Source: Lysinibacillus pakistanensis (lineage in GTDB: Bacteria; Bacillota; Bacilli; Bacillales_A; Planococcaceae). Taken from it: a stretch of DNA of 64,000 nt. Shown here piece after piece: positions 32,139 to 42,886 of this stretch. The stretch spans positions 1-64,000 of the forward strand of contig BBDJ01000008.1 in NCBI GenBank assembly GCA_001312325.1. Direction: 5' to 3'. The translations under genes and the position numbers were made by a program. A model generated the notes under the pieces. It saw only the letters and a list, made by a program, of their open reading frames with translations. It was not told the origin of the DNA and did no database searches. The first letter of the stretch is position 1; every line of letters starts with the position of its first letter.

Positions 32139-34207
32139 ATGGAAACTGAAAGAAAAAGCTTTATCACTGGAAATATGCTAAAAAGCGCTTTGATAGATGC
32201 GTTAAAAAAAATTTCATCCGATATATATGCTGAAAAATCCTGTAATGTTTGTAGTAGAGGTGGGATTTTTGTTTGTTCTGCTTTTAGCTCTATTTCCATC
32301 TATTTTTGGCGGTGAAATAGCAGAACATGAAAGATTGTATAATGCAATTGTGGCAACCATTCTTTTTATTACTATTTTATTTGCGAATTTTGCAGAGTCG
32401 ATTGCAGAGGGAAGAGGAAAAGCACAGGTTGAAACCTTAAAAAAAGACAAAAACCGTTACACAGGCCCGTGTTTTGCTAAATGATGGTTCTGAAATAATG
32501 AAACAGGCACATGAATTAAAAAAAGGGCGATATTGTGTTAGTTCAAGCAGGAGAGGTTATACCAAACGATGGAGAGGTCATCGATGGAATAGCTACTGTA
32601 GATGAATCGGCGATAACAGGTGAATCTGCACCAGTAGTCAAAGAGCGTGGGGGTGATTTTTCTTCAGTGACAGGTGGTACGACTGTTACAAGCGATTGGC
32701 TAATGATTGAAATTACTTCAATGCCTGGTGAATCATTTTTAGATAAAATGATAACGCTTATTGAAGGTGCTAGTCGCAAAAAAAACGCCGAATGAGGTGG
32801 CTCTCAATACGCTTTTAGTAAGCTTAACGATTATTTTTTTTACTAGTGGTTGTCTCACTTTATCCTATGACAACTTATCTAAACGTGCCTATTTCGATCG
32901 CAACATTAATTGCTCTGACAGTTTGCTTAATTCCCACAACAATTGGTGGATTATTATCAGCTATCGGTATTGCGGGAATGGATAGGGTGACACAGTTCAA
33001 TGTTATTGCCATGTCTGGAAGGGCTGTAGAGGCATGTGGGGATGTGGATACATTAATTTTAGATAAAACAGGCACAATCACTTACGGGAATCGCATGGCT
33101 TCTGAATTTCTACCTGTAAAAGGTGTGAAAAATAAAGATTTAGTGCAAGCATCTTATTTTAGTTCATTAACAGATGACACACCTGAAGGGAAATCTATTC
33201 TATCACTAGCATGCGAATTAGGTATGAATACTGATAATGAAGAACAAATCATAAAAAATAGTAAACATATCCCATTTACAGCACAGACAAGAATGAGTGG
33301 GTTAGATATGCAGGATGGGACAAAAATTCGAAAAGGTGCTTATGATACGATTAAACAAGAGTGTATCAATGCAGGGCATAACGTTCCAGTGAATTTAGAT
33401 CAGCTTATTCATCGAGTATCCTCTGTTGGTGGGACACCACTAGTAGTAGCAGTAAACCAGAAAATTATAGGTGTTATTTATTTAAAGGATGTGGTGAAGG
33501 CTGGATTAAAGGAACGCTTTGAACAGCTACGAGCAATGGGAATTAAAACAATTATGTGTACAGGAGATAACCCCCTGACCGCAGCAGCTATTGCAAGGGA
33601 AGCGGGTGTGGATAGCTTTATTGCAGAAAGTAAACCTGAGGACAAGATTCAAGTCATAAAAGATGAACAGGCACAAGGAAAAGTAGTAGCGATGACTGGT
33701 GATGGGACGAATGATGCACCAGCATTGGCACAAGCAAATGTAGGACTCGCTATGAATTCAGGAACGAATGCAGCAAAAGAAGCTGCTAACATGGTGGATT
33801 TAGATTCAAATCCTACTAAAATTATTGAAGTAGTTGAAATTGGGAAGCAGTTACTCATGACTCGTGGTGCCCTCACAACATTTAGTATTGCGAATGATAT
33901 GGCAAAATATTTCGCCATCATTCCAGCAATGCTAATGGTTGCTGTTCCAGAGATGAATGTATTAAACGTAATGCAATTGAATTCGCCCTCAAGTGCTATT
34001 ATTTCTGCATTACTATTCAATGCGATTATTATACCTCTGCTCATTCCTGTCGCCATGAAAGGGGTCAAATACAAGCCTATGAGTGCTTCGAAGTTACTAA
34101 ATAAAAACTTATTTGTATATGGAGTAGGAGGTGTCGTAGCTCCTTTTATCGGCATAAAGTTGATCGATGTTATGATAGCACCCCTGTTTCAGATATTTGG
34201 ACTATAG
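32139..34207 (+). CDS. kdpB: KdpB, P-type ATPase subunit
   Basis: 687 residues after five repairs (A-runs at about 32204-32211, 32440-32446, 32518-32524 and 32778-32785, T-run 32834-32841), all one base too many. Phosphorylation site DKTGTIT (LILDKTGT), TGES in the actuator domain, [20 protein letters not shown] in the hinge, and membrane segments at both ends. It hydrolyses ATP to drive K+ uptake through KdpA. Start ATG 32139 follows GAGGAGAGAC. Confidence 0.95.
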
Positions 34208-34218
34208 GAGGAAGAGAG

Positions 34219-34864
34219 ATGCGTAAATTTTTTTGAGTATACAAAGCAAGCAATACTGATTACATTCACAATGTTTCTTCTTTGTGGCTTTATTTATCCA
34301 TTAGCAGTAACTGCATTAGCACAAGGAGTGTTTCCACACAAGGCAAACGGTAGCTTAATAGAAGTTGATGGGCAAGCTAGAGGTTCAGAATTAATCGGTC
34401 AGGCATTTTTGAAGCCCGCCTATTTCTGGGGACGAGTGTCATCTGTAAATTATAATGTGTACACAATGAAGGATACAATTCCTGATGAAAATGATCAGTT
34501 GAACTATAGTGGTGTTAGCTCAGGTTCCTTTAATTATGCACCAACGAATCCTGCATTAAAGAAACGAATAGAAGCAGATATAGAGAAATTTTTGCTAGCC
34601 AATCCTGCTGTTGAACGACAGGATATTCCTGCAGATTTAATGACGGCCTCTGGTTCAGGGCTAGATCCCCATATCAGTGTAAAGGCTGCAGAAATACAAA
34701 TCCAACGTATTGTTCAAGCAAGTGGACTTTCAGAACGGGAGATTAGAAAAATTATGGATACTTATACAGAAAAACAAACACTGGGGATTTTTGGGGAAAA
34801 TAAGATCAATGTTCTTATGGCTAATCTAGCAATCATGAAGAGAGTAGAGGAAAGAAATGGGTAA
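34219..34864 (+). CDS. kdpC: KdpC, K+-transporting ATPase subunit C
   Basis: 214 residues after removing one T from the run at 34228-34234, directly after the start codon. One N-terminal membrane helix (ILITFTMFLLCGFIYPLAV), then conserved ARGSELIGQ, YFWGRVSSVNYN, SGSGLDPHIS and QTLGIFGENKINVLMANLA. Believed to aid assembly and ATP binding by KdpB. ATG 34219 follows AGGAGG. Confidence 0.93.
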
Positions 34865-34875
34865 AGCATTAGAAA

Positions 34876-34908
34876 CAGGTAGAGAAGCGCTTGGGTCTTC
34901 TCTACCTG
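34876..34908 (+). terminator. Hairpin after kdpC
   Basis: CAGGTAGAGAAG and CTTCTCTACCTG form a perfect 12-bp stem with a 9-base loop. No clear T-run follows, so it may protect the 3' end as much as terminate. Confidence 0.65.
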
Positions 34909-34922
34909 ATATATAGTTAAGC

Positions 34923-35227
34923 TTATGAATTTACTAGAATTTTAATAAGGTTTTTCTCTTCTATTAAAGCTTCGATAATGAAATATGTTGTGTTACGAGC
35001 TTCTCAGGGAAGTAACCTTGTGTCAATAATTCCCTAACTGCCGGGAAAATATCACGGTATGCAAAAATTCCTTTTACAGTACACTCTGAAAAAAACAATA
35101 TTGTTTGGTAGAATTGAAGCTGCTGTCTCCCAAATCGAAATAATTGTTCCAATAGGATGAATATTGGATCAGCTGTAATGTTTTCTATACGGATGTCTTT
35201 TGCTTTTTACCATCTTGCTGCTTTCAT
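34923..35227 (-). pseudogene. Remnant of a zinc-dependent alcohol (butanediol-type) dehydrogenase
   Basis: Reading the minus strand from ATG 35227: MKAARW, a stop, then KAKDIRIENI, the typical start of 2,3-butanediol dehydrogenases. After about 20 residues the sequence jumps to a C-terminal fragment (TVKGIFAYRDIFPAVRELL, LVTQHISLSKL), then with a frame change EALIEEKNLIKIL to TAA 34923. The catalytic and NAD-binding domains are missing. Internal deletion plus stops make this a decayed gene and not a homopolymer artefact. Confidence 0.7.
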
Positions 35228-35519
35228 GATAAAATCATCTTCCTCTAGTGTCTTACTTCCTCATCATAACATGTGGTAATTATTCAAATGATAAGTTTGC
35301 AATAAATTGACATAAAAAAATACGAATACTTTGCTTTTTTTCAATTACAAAGTAGCACTTTTTTTGATTGCATCTTAAGAGTATTTACAGTACCTTTGAT
35401 AAGGGTTTTGTTGTAAGGATAATAAAACTAAATAATGTTCATGCTGAAGTTATTAGGCGGTTAATATACCTAGAAGTTGAATCATGATACAATGGAAAAG
35501 ATGTTAGGAGGAACGAAGG

Positions 35520-36824
35520 ATGTCAAAATATACTGATTATAATTTTCAGCCATTTTTGCAGGACGCAATAGCAAAACTAGCTTTACAGAACCGACGCCAA
35601 TTCAAAAGGAAATAATTCCGCTACTATTAAAAGGGAAAAGTGCTATTGGACAGGCACATACAGGAACAGGAAAAACACATAGCTTTTTAATTCCGATTGT
35701 GCAACGTATTAATCCGGATAAACAAGAAGTACAAGCTGTGATTACTTCACCTACGCGTGAGCTTGCACAGCAAATCTTTGATGCGTTAAACCAATTAATA
35801 GAAGGAACAGCAATTCAAGCAAAACTATTTATTGGGGGTACGGACAAACAACGCTCTATTGATAAATTAAAAACGCAGCCACAAATTGTTGTTGGGACGC
35901 CTGGACGTATTCGTGACCTCGTTTCTGCGCAAGCGTTATTTGTGCATACGGCACCAATTTTAGTTGTCGATGAGGCTGATTTAGCCTTCGATATGGGCTT
36001 TATCGAGGAGATTGATGGCTTTGCTTCTCAAATGCCAGAAAATCTTGAAATGTTTGTATTCTCAGCAACTATTCCAGAAAAACTTCAGCCTTTCTTAAAG
36101 AAATATATGGAGACACCTGTCCACATCCATATGAACGATAAGCGACCAGTGGCAGAGGGCATTGATTTTGTGCTTGTACCAGTTCGCTCGAAATCACGGA
36201 ATAAGCGTTTATTAGATGTGATAGAAGGAATTAATCCATTTTTAGCTGTGATTTTTACAAATACGCGTAAAACAGCAGAGCAAGTTGCAGGTTATTTAAA
36301 TGAAAATGGTATTCGCTGTGGTCAAATACATGGTGATTTAAGTCCCCGTGATCGTAAGAAGATGATGAAACAAATTCGTGATTTGGATTATCAATATATT
36401 GTTGCTACTGATTTGGCAGCTCGTGGTATTGACATTCAAGAATTTCACATGTCATTAACTATGAAATTCCAGAAGACCTAGAATTCTTTATTCATCGTGT
36501 AGGACGTACTGCACGTGCAGGAAATAAAGGAACAGCCATCACCTTGTTTGAGCCTTCAGATGAGGATGCATTAATTCGTGTAGAGAAGATGGGCATCCCA
36601 TTTGTACAAAAAGACGTAAAAGATGGAGAATGGTCTGAATTAAAGGATCGCCATGCTCGAAAAAAATCGAGTAAAGCATGAAAATGAAATCGATGCAAAG
36701 GCAAAATCATTAGTTCGTAAGCCGAAAAAAAGTAAAACCAGGCTACAAGCGTAATATGAAATGGGAAATGGAAAAAAATAAAAAAAACGTGAACGTCGCT
36801 TAAAAGCTCGTGGAAAAAAAATAA
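35520..36824 (+). CDS. cshB: DEAD-box RNA helicase CshB
   Basis: 433 residues after seven repairs: one G missing at about 35580 ([11 protein letters not shown] expected) and at about 36440 ([11 protein letters not shown]), and five A-runs near the 3' end one base too long. Q motif [10 protein letters not shown], motif I AHTGTGKT, motif II VVDEAD, motif III SAT, and motif [12 protein letters not shown] are all present. CshB is a cold-shock RNA chaperone-helicase in B. subtilis. ATG 35520 follows TAGGAGG. nfo begins 12 bases after the stop. Confidence 0.93.
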
Positions 36825-36836
36825 GGAGGCATTCTC

Positions 36837-37733
36837 ATGCTACTTGGATCACATGTTTCGATGAGTGGGAAGGAAATGCTACTAGGATCAAGTAAAGAGG
36901 CCCTTTCATATGGGGCAAATACCTTTATGATCTATACGGGAGCACCTCAGAACACGCGTCGTAAAGCTATTGCGGACCTTAATATTATGAATGGTCTATT
37001 ACACATGAAGGAGCATGGCATAACAAACATCGTTGTCCATGCACCTTATATCATTAATATTGCAAATACAGAAAAACCTGAAACATTTCAACTTGGCGTA
37101 GATTTCTTACAATCTGAAATTGAACGTACAGCTGCATTGGAAGCCAACCAAATTGTTTTACATCCAGGTGCCCATGTTGGTGCTGGTGCTGACGCAGGTA
37201 TAGCCAAAATTATTGAAGGCTTAAATGAAGTGCTATCACAGGATTATCCTGTCCAAATTGCATTAGAAACGATGGCGGGTAAAGGAACAGAATGTGGTCG
37301 TTCTTTTGAAGAGCTTGCCAAAATTATCGATGGTGTGACGAATAATGAACGCCTTTCTATCTGTTTTGATACATGTCATACACATGATGCTGGCTACAAT
37401 ATTGTAGAGGGCTTTGATGGTGTATTGAATGAATTTGATAAAATTATCGGTGTGGATCGGATTAAAGTTCTTCATATCAATGACTCTAAAAATGTTCGAG
37501 GTGCAGGAAAAGACCGCCACGAAAATATTGGCTTTGGTCATATTGGCTTTGAGGCATTAAACTATGTAGTGCACCACCCGCAATTAAAGGAGATTCCTAA
37601 AATCCTAGAAACTCCATATGTTGCGTTAAATAGTGATGCTAAATCCAAATCGGCACCTTATAAGTATGAACTAGAGATGTTACGAAGTGGTGAATTTAAA
37701 CCTGAGTTAATCACTGCGCTAAAAGAAGGATAA
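36837..37733 (+). CDS. nfo: Endonuclease IV (AP endonuclease)
   Basis: 298 residues, intact. Cleaves DNA at abasic sites in base-excision repair. TIM-barrel metal ligands are visible: [56 protein letters not shown] and [11 protein letters not shown]. Start ATG 36837 follows AAGGAGG. Forms an operon with cshB, as in B. subtilis yqfR-yqfS. Confidence 0.96.
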   Translation: MLLGSHVSMSGKEMLLGSSKEALSYGANTFMIYTGAPQNTRRKAIADLNIMNGLLHMKEHGITNIVVHAPYIINIANTEKPETFQLGVDFLQSEIERTAALEANQIVLHPGAHVGAGADAGIAKIIEGLNEVLSQDYPVQIALETMAGKGTECGRSFEELAKIIDGVTNNERLSICFDTCHTHDAGYNIVEGFDGVLNEFDKIIGVDRIKVLHINDSKNVRGAGKDRHENIGFGHIGFEALNYVVHHPQLKEIPKILETPYVALNSDAKSKSAPYKYELEMLRSGEFKPELITALKEG

Positions 37734-37738
37734 CAACA

Positions 37739-37785
37739 CAAAATGCCCGAAATCAGTGAAATGAACACTGTTTTTCGGGCATTTT
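37739..37785. terminator. Terminator between nfo and yqfT
   Basis: AAAATGCCCGAAA and TTTTTCGGGCATTTT enclose a second short stem (CAGTG/CACTG). A- and T-tracts on both sides serve the convergent genes. Confidence 0.88.
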
Positions 37786-37788
37786 CAA

Positions 37789-38026
37789 TTATTTCGTAAA
37801 AAGTGCGATAAGCTGACGAGAACGCTTTCTACCTAAAACAGCCTCAACCTCAACAAGTATATCTTTAGGTATGCCTAAAAAAAGCCAAGAAAATGAGAAT
37901 TGCTCCAAATGGGGCCGAAGTTTTTTTTACTTCAGACGTTGTAATGTCAAATCCTTCAGCACGAGCAATGGCAACAATTTCCTTATCACTACTTTGTGCT
38001 AATTGCTGTAAAAATTGAATACTCAA
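37789..38026 (-). CDS. yqfT: YqfT (DUF2624 family) protein
   Basis: 78 residues after removing one A from the run at plus-strand 37921-37928. Helical protein: IQFLQQLAQSSDKEIVAIA, FDITTSEVKKLRPHLEQF, LGIPKDILVEVEAVLGRKR. Start TTG 38026 lies behind AGGAGG. Family of unknown function; it follows nfo in B. subtilis too, though there on the same strand. Confidence 0.75.
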
Positions 38027-38061
38027 AGCGAATCCTCCTTTAAAATATAATTTTATGAAAA

Positions 38062-38085
38062 TCTTTATCTTCATTCAGCAGAAGA
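38062..38085. repeat. Isolated arm of the dispersed repeat
   Basis: A 22-base stretch, 38064-38085, is identical to the left outer arm of repeat copy A (17585-17606; it includes CTTCATTCAGCAGAAGA). The rest of the element is absent here. It sits between yqfT and the Zur-controlled operon. Confidence 0.65.
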
Positions 38086-38239
38086 TGATGATATGAGCAC
38101 AAGACAAATTGGACAATCGTTCACAGAGTACAGGAAGCCGCTTGTTTGAACTATAACAACATTTCCACCAGATCATAAAACATAGGAATCTTTTTTTTTC
38201 TTTACAAAAACCGGGCTTTCATTTATACTTACAACTTGT

Positions 38240-38260
38240 AAATCGTAATGATTTTGAATT
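38240..38260 (+). promoter_or_regulatory. Zur box before adcC
   Basis: AAATCGTAATGATTTTGAATT: the left half matches the Bacillus Zur consensus AAATCGTAATnATTACGATTT perfectly and the right half at 7 of 10 positions. It lies 19 bases before the adcC start, and the operon encodes Zur itself, so zinc-dependent autoregulation is the natural reading. Confidence 0.75.
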
Positions 38261-38278
38261 AGAAAGAAGCGATCATGA

Positions 38279-39027
38279 ATGAAAAAAATCATTAATTAGT
38301 ATTGAAAATGTGTCATTTCAATATGACTATACACAAGTCCTAAAAAAATATCTCTTTTCGTGTAGAAGAGGGTGATTTTTTTAGCACTACTCGGTCCAAA
38401 TGGCTCTGGGAAATCTACATTATTAAAAATTATTTTAGGACTATTAAGACCTATGTCTGGAGAAATAAAGTTATTTGGTGAACGAAGCACTACTTTTAAG
38501 CACCGTGAATGGATAGGGTATGTTTCACAAAAATCTAATGCCTTTAACTCAGGTTTTCCGGCAACCGTCCAAGAGGTAGTAAAAAGTGGATTAACGAAAC
38601 AATTAGGGCTATTTAAAAGACCAGGACGCGATGCAAAAGAAAAAGTTTTGAATGCCTTAAAAGCTGTTGGAATGGATGCTTTTATGCATCGTAATATTGG
38701 CGATTTATCCGGTGGGCAGCAGCAGCGGGTCTTTATTGCACGGGCCTTAGTGAGTGAACCAAGGCTACTAATATTAGATGAACCAACTGTCGGCATTGAT
38801 CATGAGAATGTGCAATCATTTTATGATATGCTGGCGAAATTAAATCGGGAACAGGGAATTACAATGATTCTTGTCACACATGATGTTGATACGGTGTCAA
38901 ACCGCATCAGCATGTGGCATGTTTAAATCAAACGATTCACTTCCATGGTTATAAAAATGAGTTTGATAGCATTTCTCAGGATGCACTTGATGCTTGGTAT
39001 GGTCATTCTGTCAGAAAGATTCATTAA
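38279..39027 (+). CDS. adcC: Zinc ABC transporter, ATP-binding protein
   Basis: 248 residues after four repairs: A-runs at 38282-38288 and 38343-38349 and T-run 38374-38380 one too long, and one C missing near 38909 (SNRISHVACLN expected). Walker A GPNGSGKST, signature LSGGQQQRVFIARAL, Walker B LLILDEPTVGID, H-loop LVTHDVD. ATG 38279 is chosen because the repaired frame starts there; ATG 38275 is out of frame. First gene of the Zur-controlled zinc uptake unit. The binding protein AdcA is not encoded here. Confidence 0.9.
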
Positions 39028-39042
39028 GAAGGGGAAGGCACT

Positions 39043-39900
39043 ATGATTGAAGCGATTTTACATTATGAATTTTTACAAAATGCCTTTTTCTCTGGGCTAC
39101 TAATAGGTATATTGGCGCCGTTACTTGGTGTCTTTATTGTTGTACGTCGATTGTCTCTAATTGCAGATGCCTTATCACATGTGACACTCGCTGGTATAGC
39201 AGGAAGCCTATACATTAGTCAATCAGTGACAGCGCTAGCGATGCTTAATCCAATTTATTTAGGGATACTGGCCTCTGTGAGTGGCTCCATATTAATAGAA
39301 CGACTAAGACGGCTATATAAGCACTACGAAGAGCTTGCGATTCCTATTATCATGTCTGGTGGTATTGGTATTAGTGCTATCTTTATTTCACTTGCAAGTG
39401 GCTTTAGTACAGATTTAATGAGCTATTTATTTGGCTCTGTATCGGCTGTGTCACGTCAGGATCTATGGGTAGTTGTGGGCATTGCTGCGGTTGTTATCAT
39501 TTTTTTTATTTTTATTTTTTAAAGAGCTTTTTGTCCTATCTTTTGATGAGGAATATGCGAAAGCGAGCGGTTTACCTGCACGTTGGATTCATCTGCTGTT
39601 TATGATTGTGACAGCACTTGTGATTGCCGCAAGTATGCGCATCGTTGGAATATTACTTGTGTCATCGCTTATGACACTTCCTGTGGCTGCTGCCATGCGA
39701 CTGGCTAAGGGCTTTAAACAAACAATTATTTATGCCATAGTATTTGGGGAAGCAGCTGTACTAATAGGCTAGTAAGTGCTTTTTATTTGGATTTAGCGCC
39801 AGGAGGTACGATTGTGGTCACTTCCATTCTTATTTTGTTACTTGTTATACTAGGGAAGAAAATAGCATTTAAAGTGGCTGCAAAACAAGGAGGTAGCGTC
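39043..39900 (+). CDS. adcB: Zinc ABC transporter, permease; no stop codon seen before zur
   Basis: About 286 residues. ABC-3 family membrane protein (FFSGLLIGILAPLLGVFIVV, RRLSLIADALSHVTLAG, LMSYLFGSVSAVS, MRIVGILLVSSLMTLPVAAA). Repairs: T-run 39500-39507 one too long, and one C missing near 39770 (IGLVSAFYLDLAPGG expected). In the repaired frame there is no stop before zur, so as written AdcB and Zur are one frame. Adding one A to GCAAAACAAGG (39879-39889) would create a TAG at the zur Shine-Dalgarno, the likely real end. Spacing to adcC is 15 bases. Confidence 0.85.
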
Positions 39901-40324
39901 TTGAATAGTACAAGAGCGTGGGAAATTTTAAAAGAGAACGGCTATAAAAAAACGGATAAGCGGGAGTTAATATTAGATATGTTTGCAGCAACTGATAAAT
40001 ATCTAACGGCTCGTGATTTACTGGATGTTTTAAAAAAAAGATTTTCCAGGTATGAGTTTCGATACCATTTATCGCAACCTTGCTACATTTGTGAAACTTG
40101 GCATACTGGAGGAAACAGAATTATCTGGAGAGCGTAATTTCCGTATGCATTGTGAGTCAGAGCATCATCACCATCATTTTATCTGTATGGATTGTGGAAA
40201 TGTCAAAGAGTTAAATTTATGTCCTATGGAAATGCTTGGAGAAAAGCTGCCAGACTATGAAATAGAAAATCATAAATTCGAGATTTATGGTAAATGTCCA
40301 GATTGTAAACATGAAACAGTTTAA
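39901..40324 (+). CDS. zur: Zur, zinc uptake repressor (Fur family)
   Basis: 140 residues after removing one A from the run at 40031-40038. Winged helix ([36 protein letters not shown]), histidine-rich hinge [16 protein letters not shown] and two CxxC zinc sites (CMDC, CPDC). Start TTG 39901 follows AGGAGG with seven-base spacing, so it has its own translation start even though it is in frame with adcB. Represses zinc uptake genes when zinc is plentiful; a Zur box precedes this operon. Confidence 0.9.
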
Positions 40325-40338
40325 GATATAGAAAAGAG

Positions 40339-40381
40339 GATATTGCGAATGTACATCAATACTTCGCAATATCCTTTTTTA
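40339..40381. terminator. Terminator after zur
   Basis: GATATTGCGAA and TTCGCAATATC form a perfect 11-bp stem, followed by T-run. It also lies at the end of the convergent cysteine-rich gene. Confidence 0.88.
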
Positions 40382-40389
40382 TTTGGTAA

Positions 40390-40753
40390 TTAAGCTACTC
40401 TACGGATAGCATCAATTTTATTACAATCTATAGTTAACGTTCCTGTAGTACCTGGCTCTAGGAAAACAGCACAGCAATTTTGAGGATCGAAGGAAATGAA
40501 AGTCACGCCTAAGAAGCTTAGACCTCCAGTTAAAAAGATGTCTAGTGTAACTGGAGCTTCTAATCTTCTTAATTGTTGGCAGATACAGCCTCTACAGTTA
40601 GCACTCATTCTAGGTGTGCATTTTTCTTCTTTACAGGGACAAGCTTTTTCTTCTTCACAACGACAACGTTTTGCTGCTGCCTCGTTACAACATTTTTTTA
40701 AAACATTTATTGTGGTCAAAGTTCATATAAGTTCCATATCTTCTATCTTCCAT
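40390..40753 (-). CDS. Cysteine-rich protein, possibly a spore-surface protein
   Basis: 120 residues after removing one A from the run at plus-strand 40693-40699. Start ATG 40753 follows GAAGGGAGG. The N-terminal half is packed with Cys and Lys/Glu (KRCRCEEEKACPCKEEKC, CRGCICQQLRRL). The C-terminal half is beta-rich and ends CNKIDAIRRVA. The layout recalls CotZ/ExsY-type crust and exosporium proteins, but I cannot confirm it. About 14 cysteines suggest disulphide cross-linking or metal binding. Confidence 0.55.
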
Positions 40754-41027
40754 TATAAAAACCTCCCTTCATCTATTATTGTAAAGGTAGTGCTTTACAT
40801 TAATAATCTATGAAATCAAAATGAAAGAAGATTGGCAATATGTCCGATAGGCTATATAAAATACTTTAAATTTCTTAACGTTAGTTAGCATTATGAGATA
40901 TCCCCAATGTAAATCACTAGATAATAAGAAATTTAAAGGCATCCAATTATTACTAAACATTTTTAGAAAGTGTCGCAATTAGTTGAAGATTGAAGTGGCA
41001 GGGAGTAAAGCTTGATTTCTGGGGAGA
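40754..41027. other. Gene-free stretch between the cysteine-rich gene and serC
   Basis: About 270 AT-rich bases without a supported gene. It should hold the promoter of the leftward cysteine-rich gene. I see no repeat here. Confidence 0.4.
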
Positions 41028-41070
41028 CAAAAAGACGAAAGAATAAGCAATCTATTCCTTCGTCTTTTTA
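41028..41070. terminator. Terminator after serC
   Basis: AAAAAGACGAA and TTCGTCTTTTT form an 11-bp stem with a 19-base loop; works for the leftward serC. Confidence 0.85.
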
Positions 41071-41113
41071 CATTAGGTTGGAGATGAGAGAAAATACTTC
41101 TCAGAAAGTAGAT

Positions 41114-42202
41114 TTATTGATGCTTTTGTTGGAAGGCTACCATGAAGTCACGTAATGCTTCACAAGCCTCTAATGGTACAGCGTTGTAAGTTGAAGCACG
41201 ACAACCACCTACAGAGCGGTGTCCGTTTAGTCCGGTAAATCCTGCTGCCTTTGCTTCAGCTAGGAATTGTTTTTCAAGTTCTTCATCAGCGACACGGAAA
41301 GTAATGTTCATTAAAGAACGGCTTTCTGGTGTAGCATGTCCTTTATAGAAGCCATTGCTATTGTCAATCGCATCATAAATAACTTTTGCCTTTATTTCAT
41401 TGTGCTTGGCAATTTCCGCAACGCCACCCTTGGATTCTACCCATTTTAATACCTCACCTAACATAAAAATACCAAAAGTTGGTGGTGTATTATATAAAGA
41501 ATTACTATCAGCATGAGTTGTATATTTCAACATCGTTGGAATATTTTTATTTTCTTTTTCTAGTAAATCCTTACGAATGATGACAACCGTTACTCCAGAT
41601 GGGCCAAGATTTTTTTTGAGCTCCTGCATAAATAAGTCCAAATTTGCTGATATCGATTGGTTTTGAAAGAATATCACTAGACATATCTGCCACTAATGGG
41701 ACATTGCCTGTTTCCGGGTATTCCTTCCACTGAGTACCATAAATTGTATTGTTTGAAGTAATATGCACATAGGCATCCTCTTCGTTGAAGTGAATATCTG
41801 CTAACGCTGGGATACTACGATATTGATTTTCTTTAGTACTTGCTGCTTCTACAGGTGTACCAAATAATTTGGCTTCCTTGAAGCTTTTTCAGCCCATGAG
41901 CCTGACAAAACATAGCTTGCCGTTTGATCTGCTTGAAGGAAGTTCATGGGTACCATTGTGAACTGCAGGCTGGCACCTCCTTGAAGAAACAGAACTTCAT
42001 AGTTTTCTGGGATAGCATAAAGCTTTTTTAATAAAGCAATTGCTTCATTATGTACTTCATCAAAAATAGCACTGCGGTGACTCATCTCCATAATGGACAT
42101 ACCTGAATCACGGAAGTTTACTAATTGCTGTTGAGCTCTTTCTAGTACTTCTAGCGGTAGTGCAGATGGACCTGCGTTAAAATTGTATGCGCGTTGTGTC
42201 AA
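41114..42202 (-). CDS. serC: Phosphoserine aminotransferase
   Basis: Second step of serine synthesis, also used for pyridoxine; PLP enzyme. 362 residues. Motifs: YNFNAGPSALP at the start, FLQGGASLQF, SGSWAEKAFKEAK, ADMSSDILSKPID, the PLP lysine in YAGAQKNLGPSGVTVVI, and GHRSVGGCRASTYNA near the end. Two lesions: T-run at plus 41610-41617 one too long, and one T missing near 41886 (AEKAFKEAK). Start TTG 42202 lies behind AAGGAG. Confidence 0.93.
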
Positions 42203-42886
42203 AGTGGTACACTCCTTATTGTTTATAAAGTGAGTTTTTGTTCATTCAACAGGAGTCGATTCTCTCCTAGTGAATAGTAGATAATTCCATCAGGCTTTTA
42301 CAGTTTGTTCATGCATGTATTCTAAAGCAACTGGTAATGAACTAACCGTAAAAGCAGGATAAAAGAACTTTACTGGATTATAACTCAATTTTCAATAGAA
42401 AAAAATAAAATTCTCAATATTTAAGCAAAATAGTGTCACTCTCGCTACAAAATGTACACAATTAAGTAAATTAAAAATGACTATTAAGTGATAAACACGA
42501 ACAAATGCATGGATGAATAGGCGCTTATTGAAAATATATTCGTAATTTATTAATCATTACAATCATTTTAATGTTGAACGTTCGTGTTCGTGTTTGTGTG
42601 ATGGGAAGGTGTAAGTACCTAAACTCCTGTCTTCCCTTTTAGTTTCAGGGGCTAAATAAGACCACTTATAGTCATTTTAGTACCACTTGTATAGCAAAGA
42701 GAAAATGCAATAAATTGCAATGCTATAGTATAAACAGAGAAGGGAATGTGGCAAAAAATGAATGGGGATAAAAATAATCTGCTATTCATATATTTTCAGA
42801 GGTGTATGGAGAAAAGCATACTTAACTTTTAATAGAAAAAGCTTTCATGCATGCTATGAAAATACAAAATTTTAGGAGGTTGTAGG
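42203..42886. other. Gene-free stretch upstream of serC and the DUF2306 gene
   Basis: About 680 bases without a supported gene. It carries CACGAACA (42496-42503) and its complement TGTTCGTG (42585-42592), plus the palindrome GAACGTTC (42576-42583) inside an alternating GTTCGTGTTCGTGTTTGTG tract. These could be operator sites for either divergent gene. I do not recognise a riboswitch. Confidence 0.45.

Noticed and set aside
33649..34155. Minus-strand frame of 168 codons inside kdpB
   Set aside because: A shadow of the kdpB coding strand; low-complexity Ala/Ile/Thr content and no start signal.
39043..40324. A genuine AdcB-Zur fusion protein
   Set aside because: Zur keeps its own strong ribosome-binding site and start, and one base in a short A-run would restore a stop exactly there.
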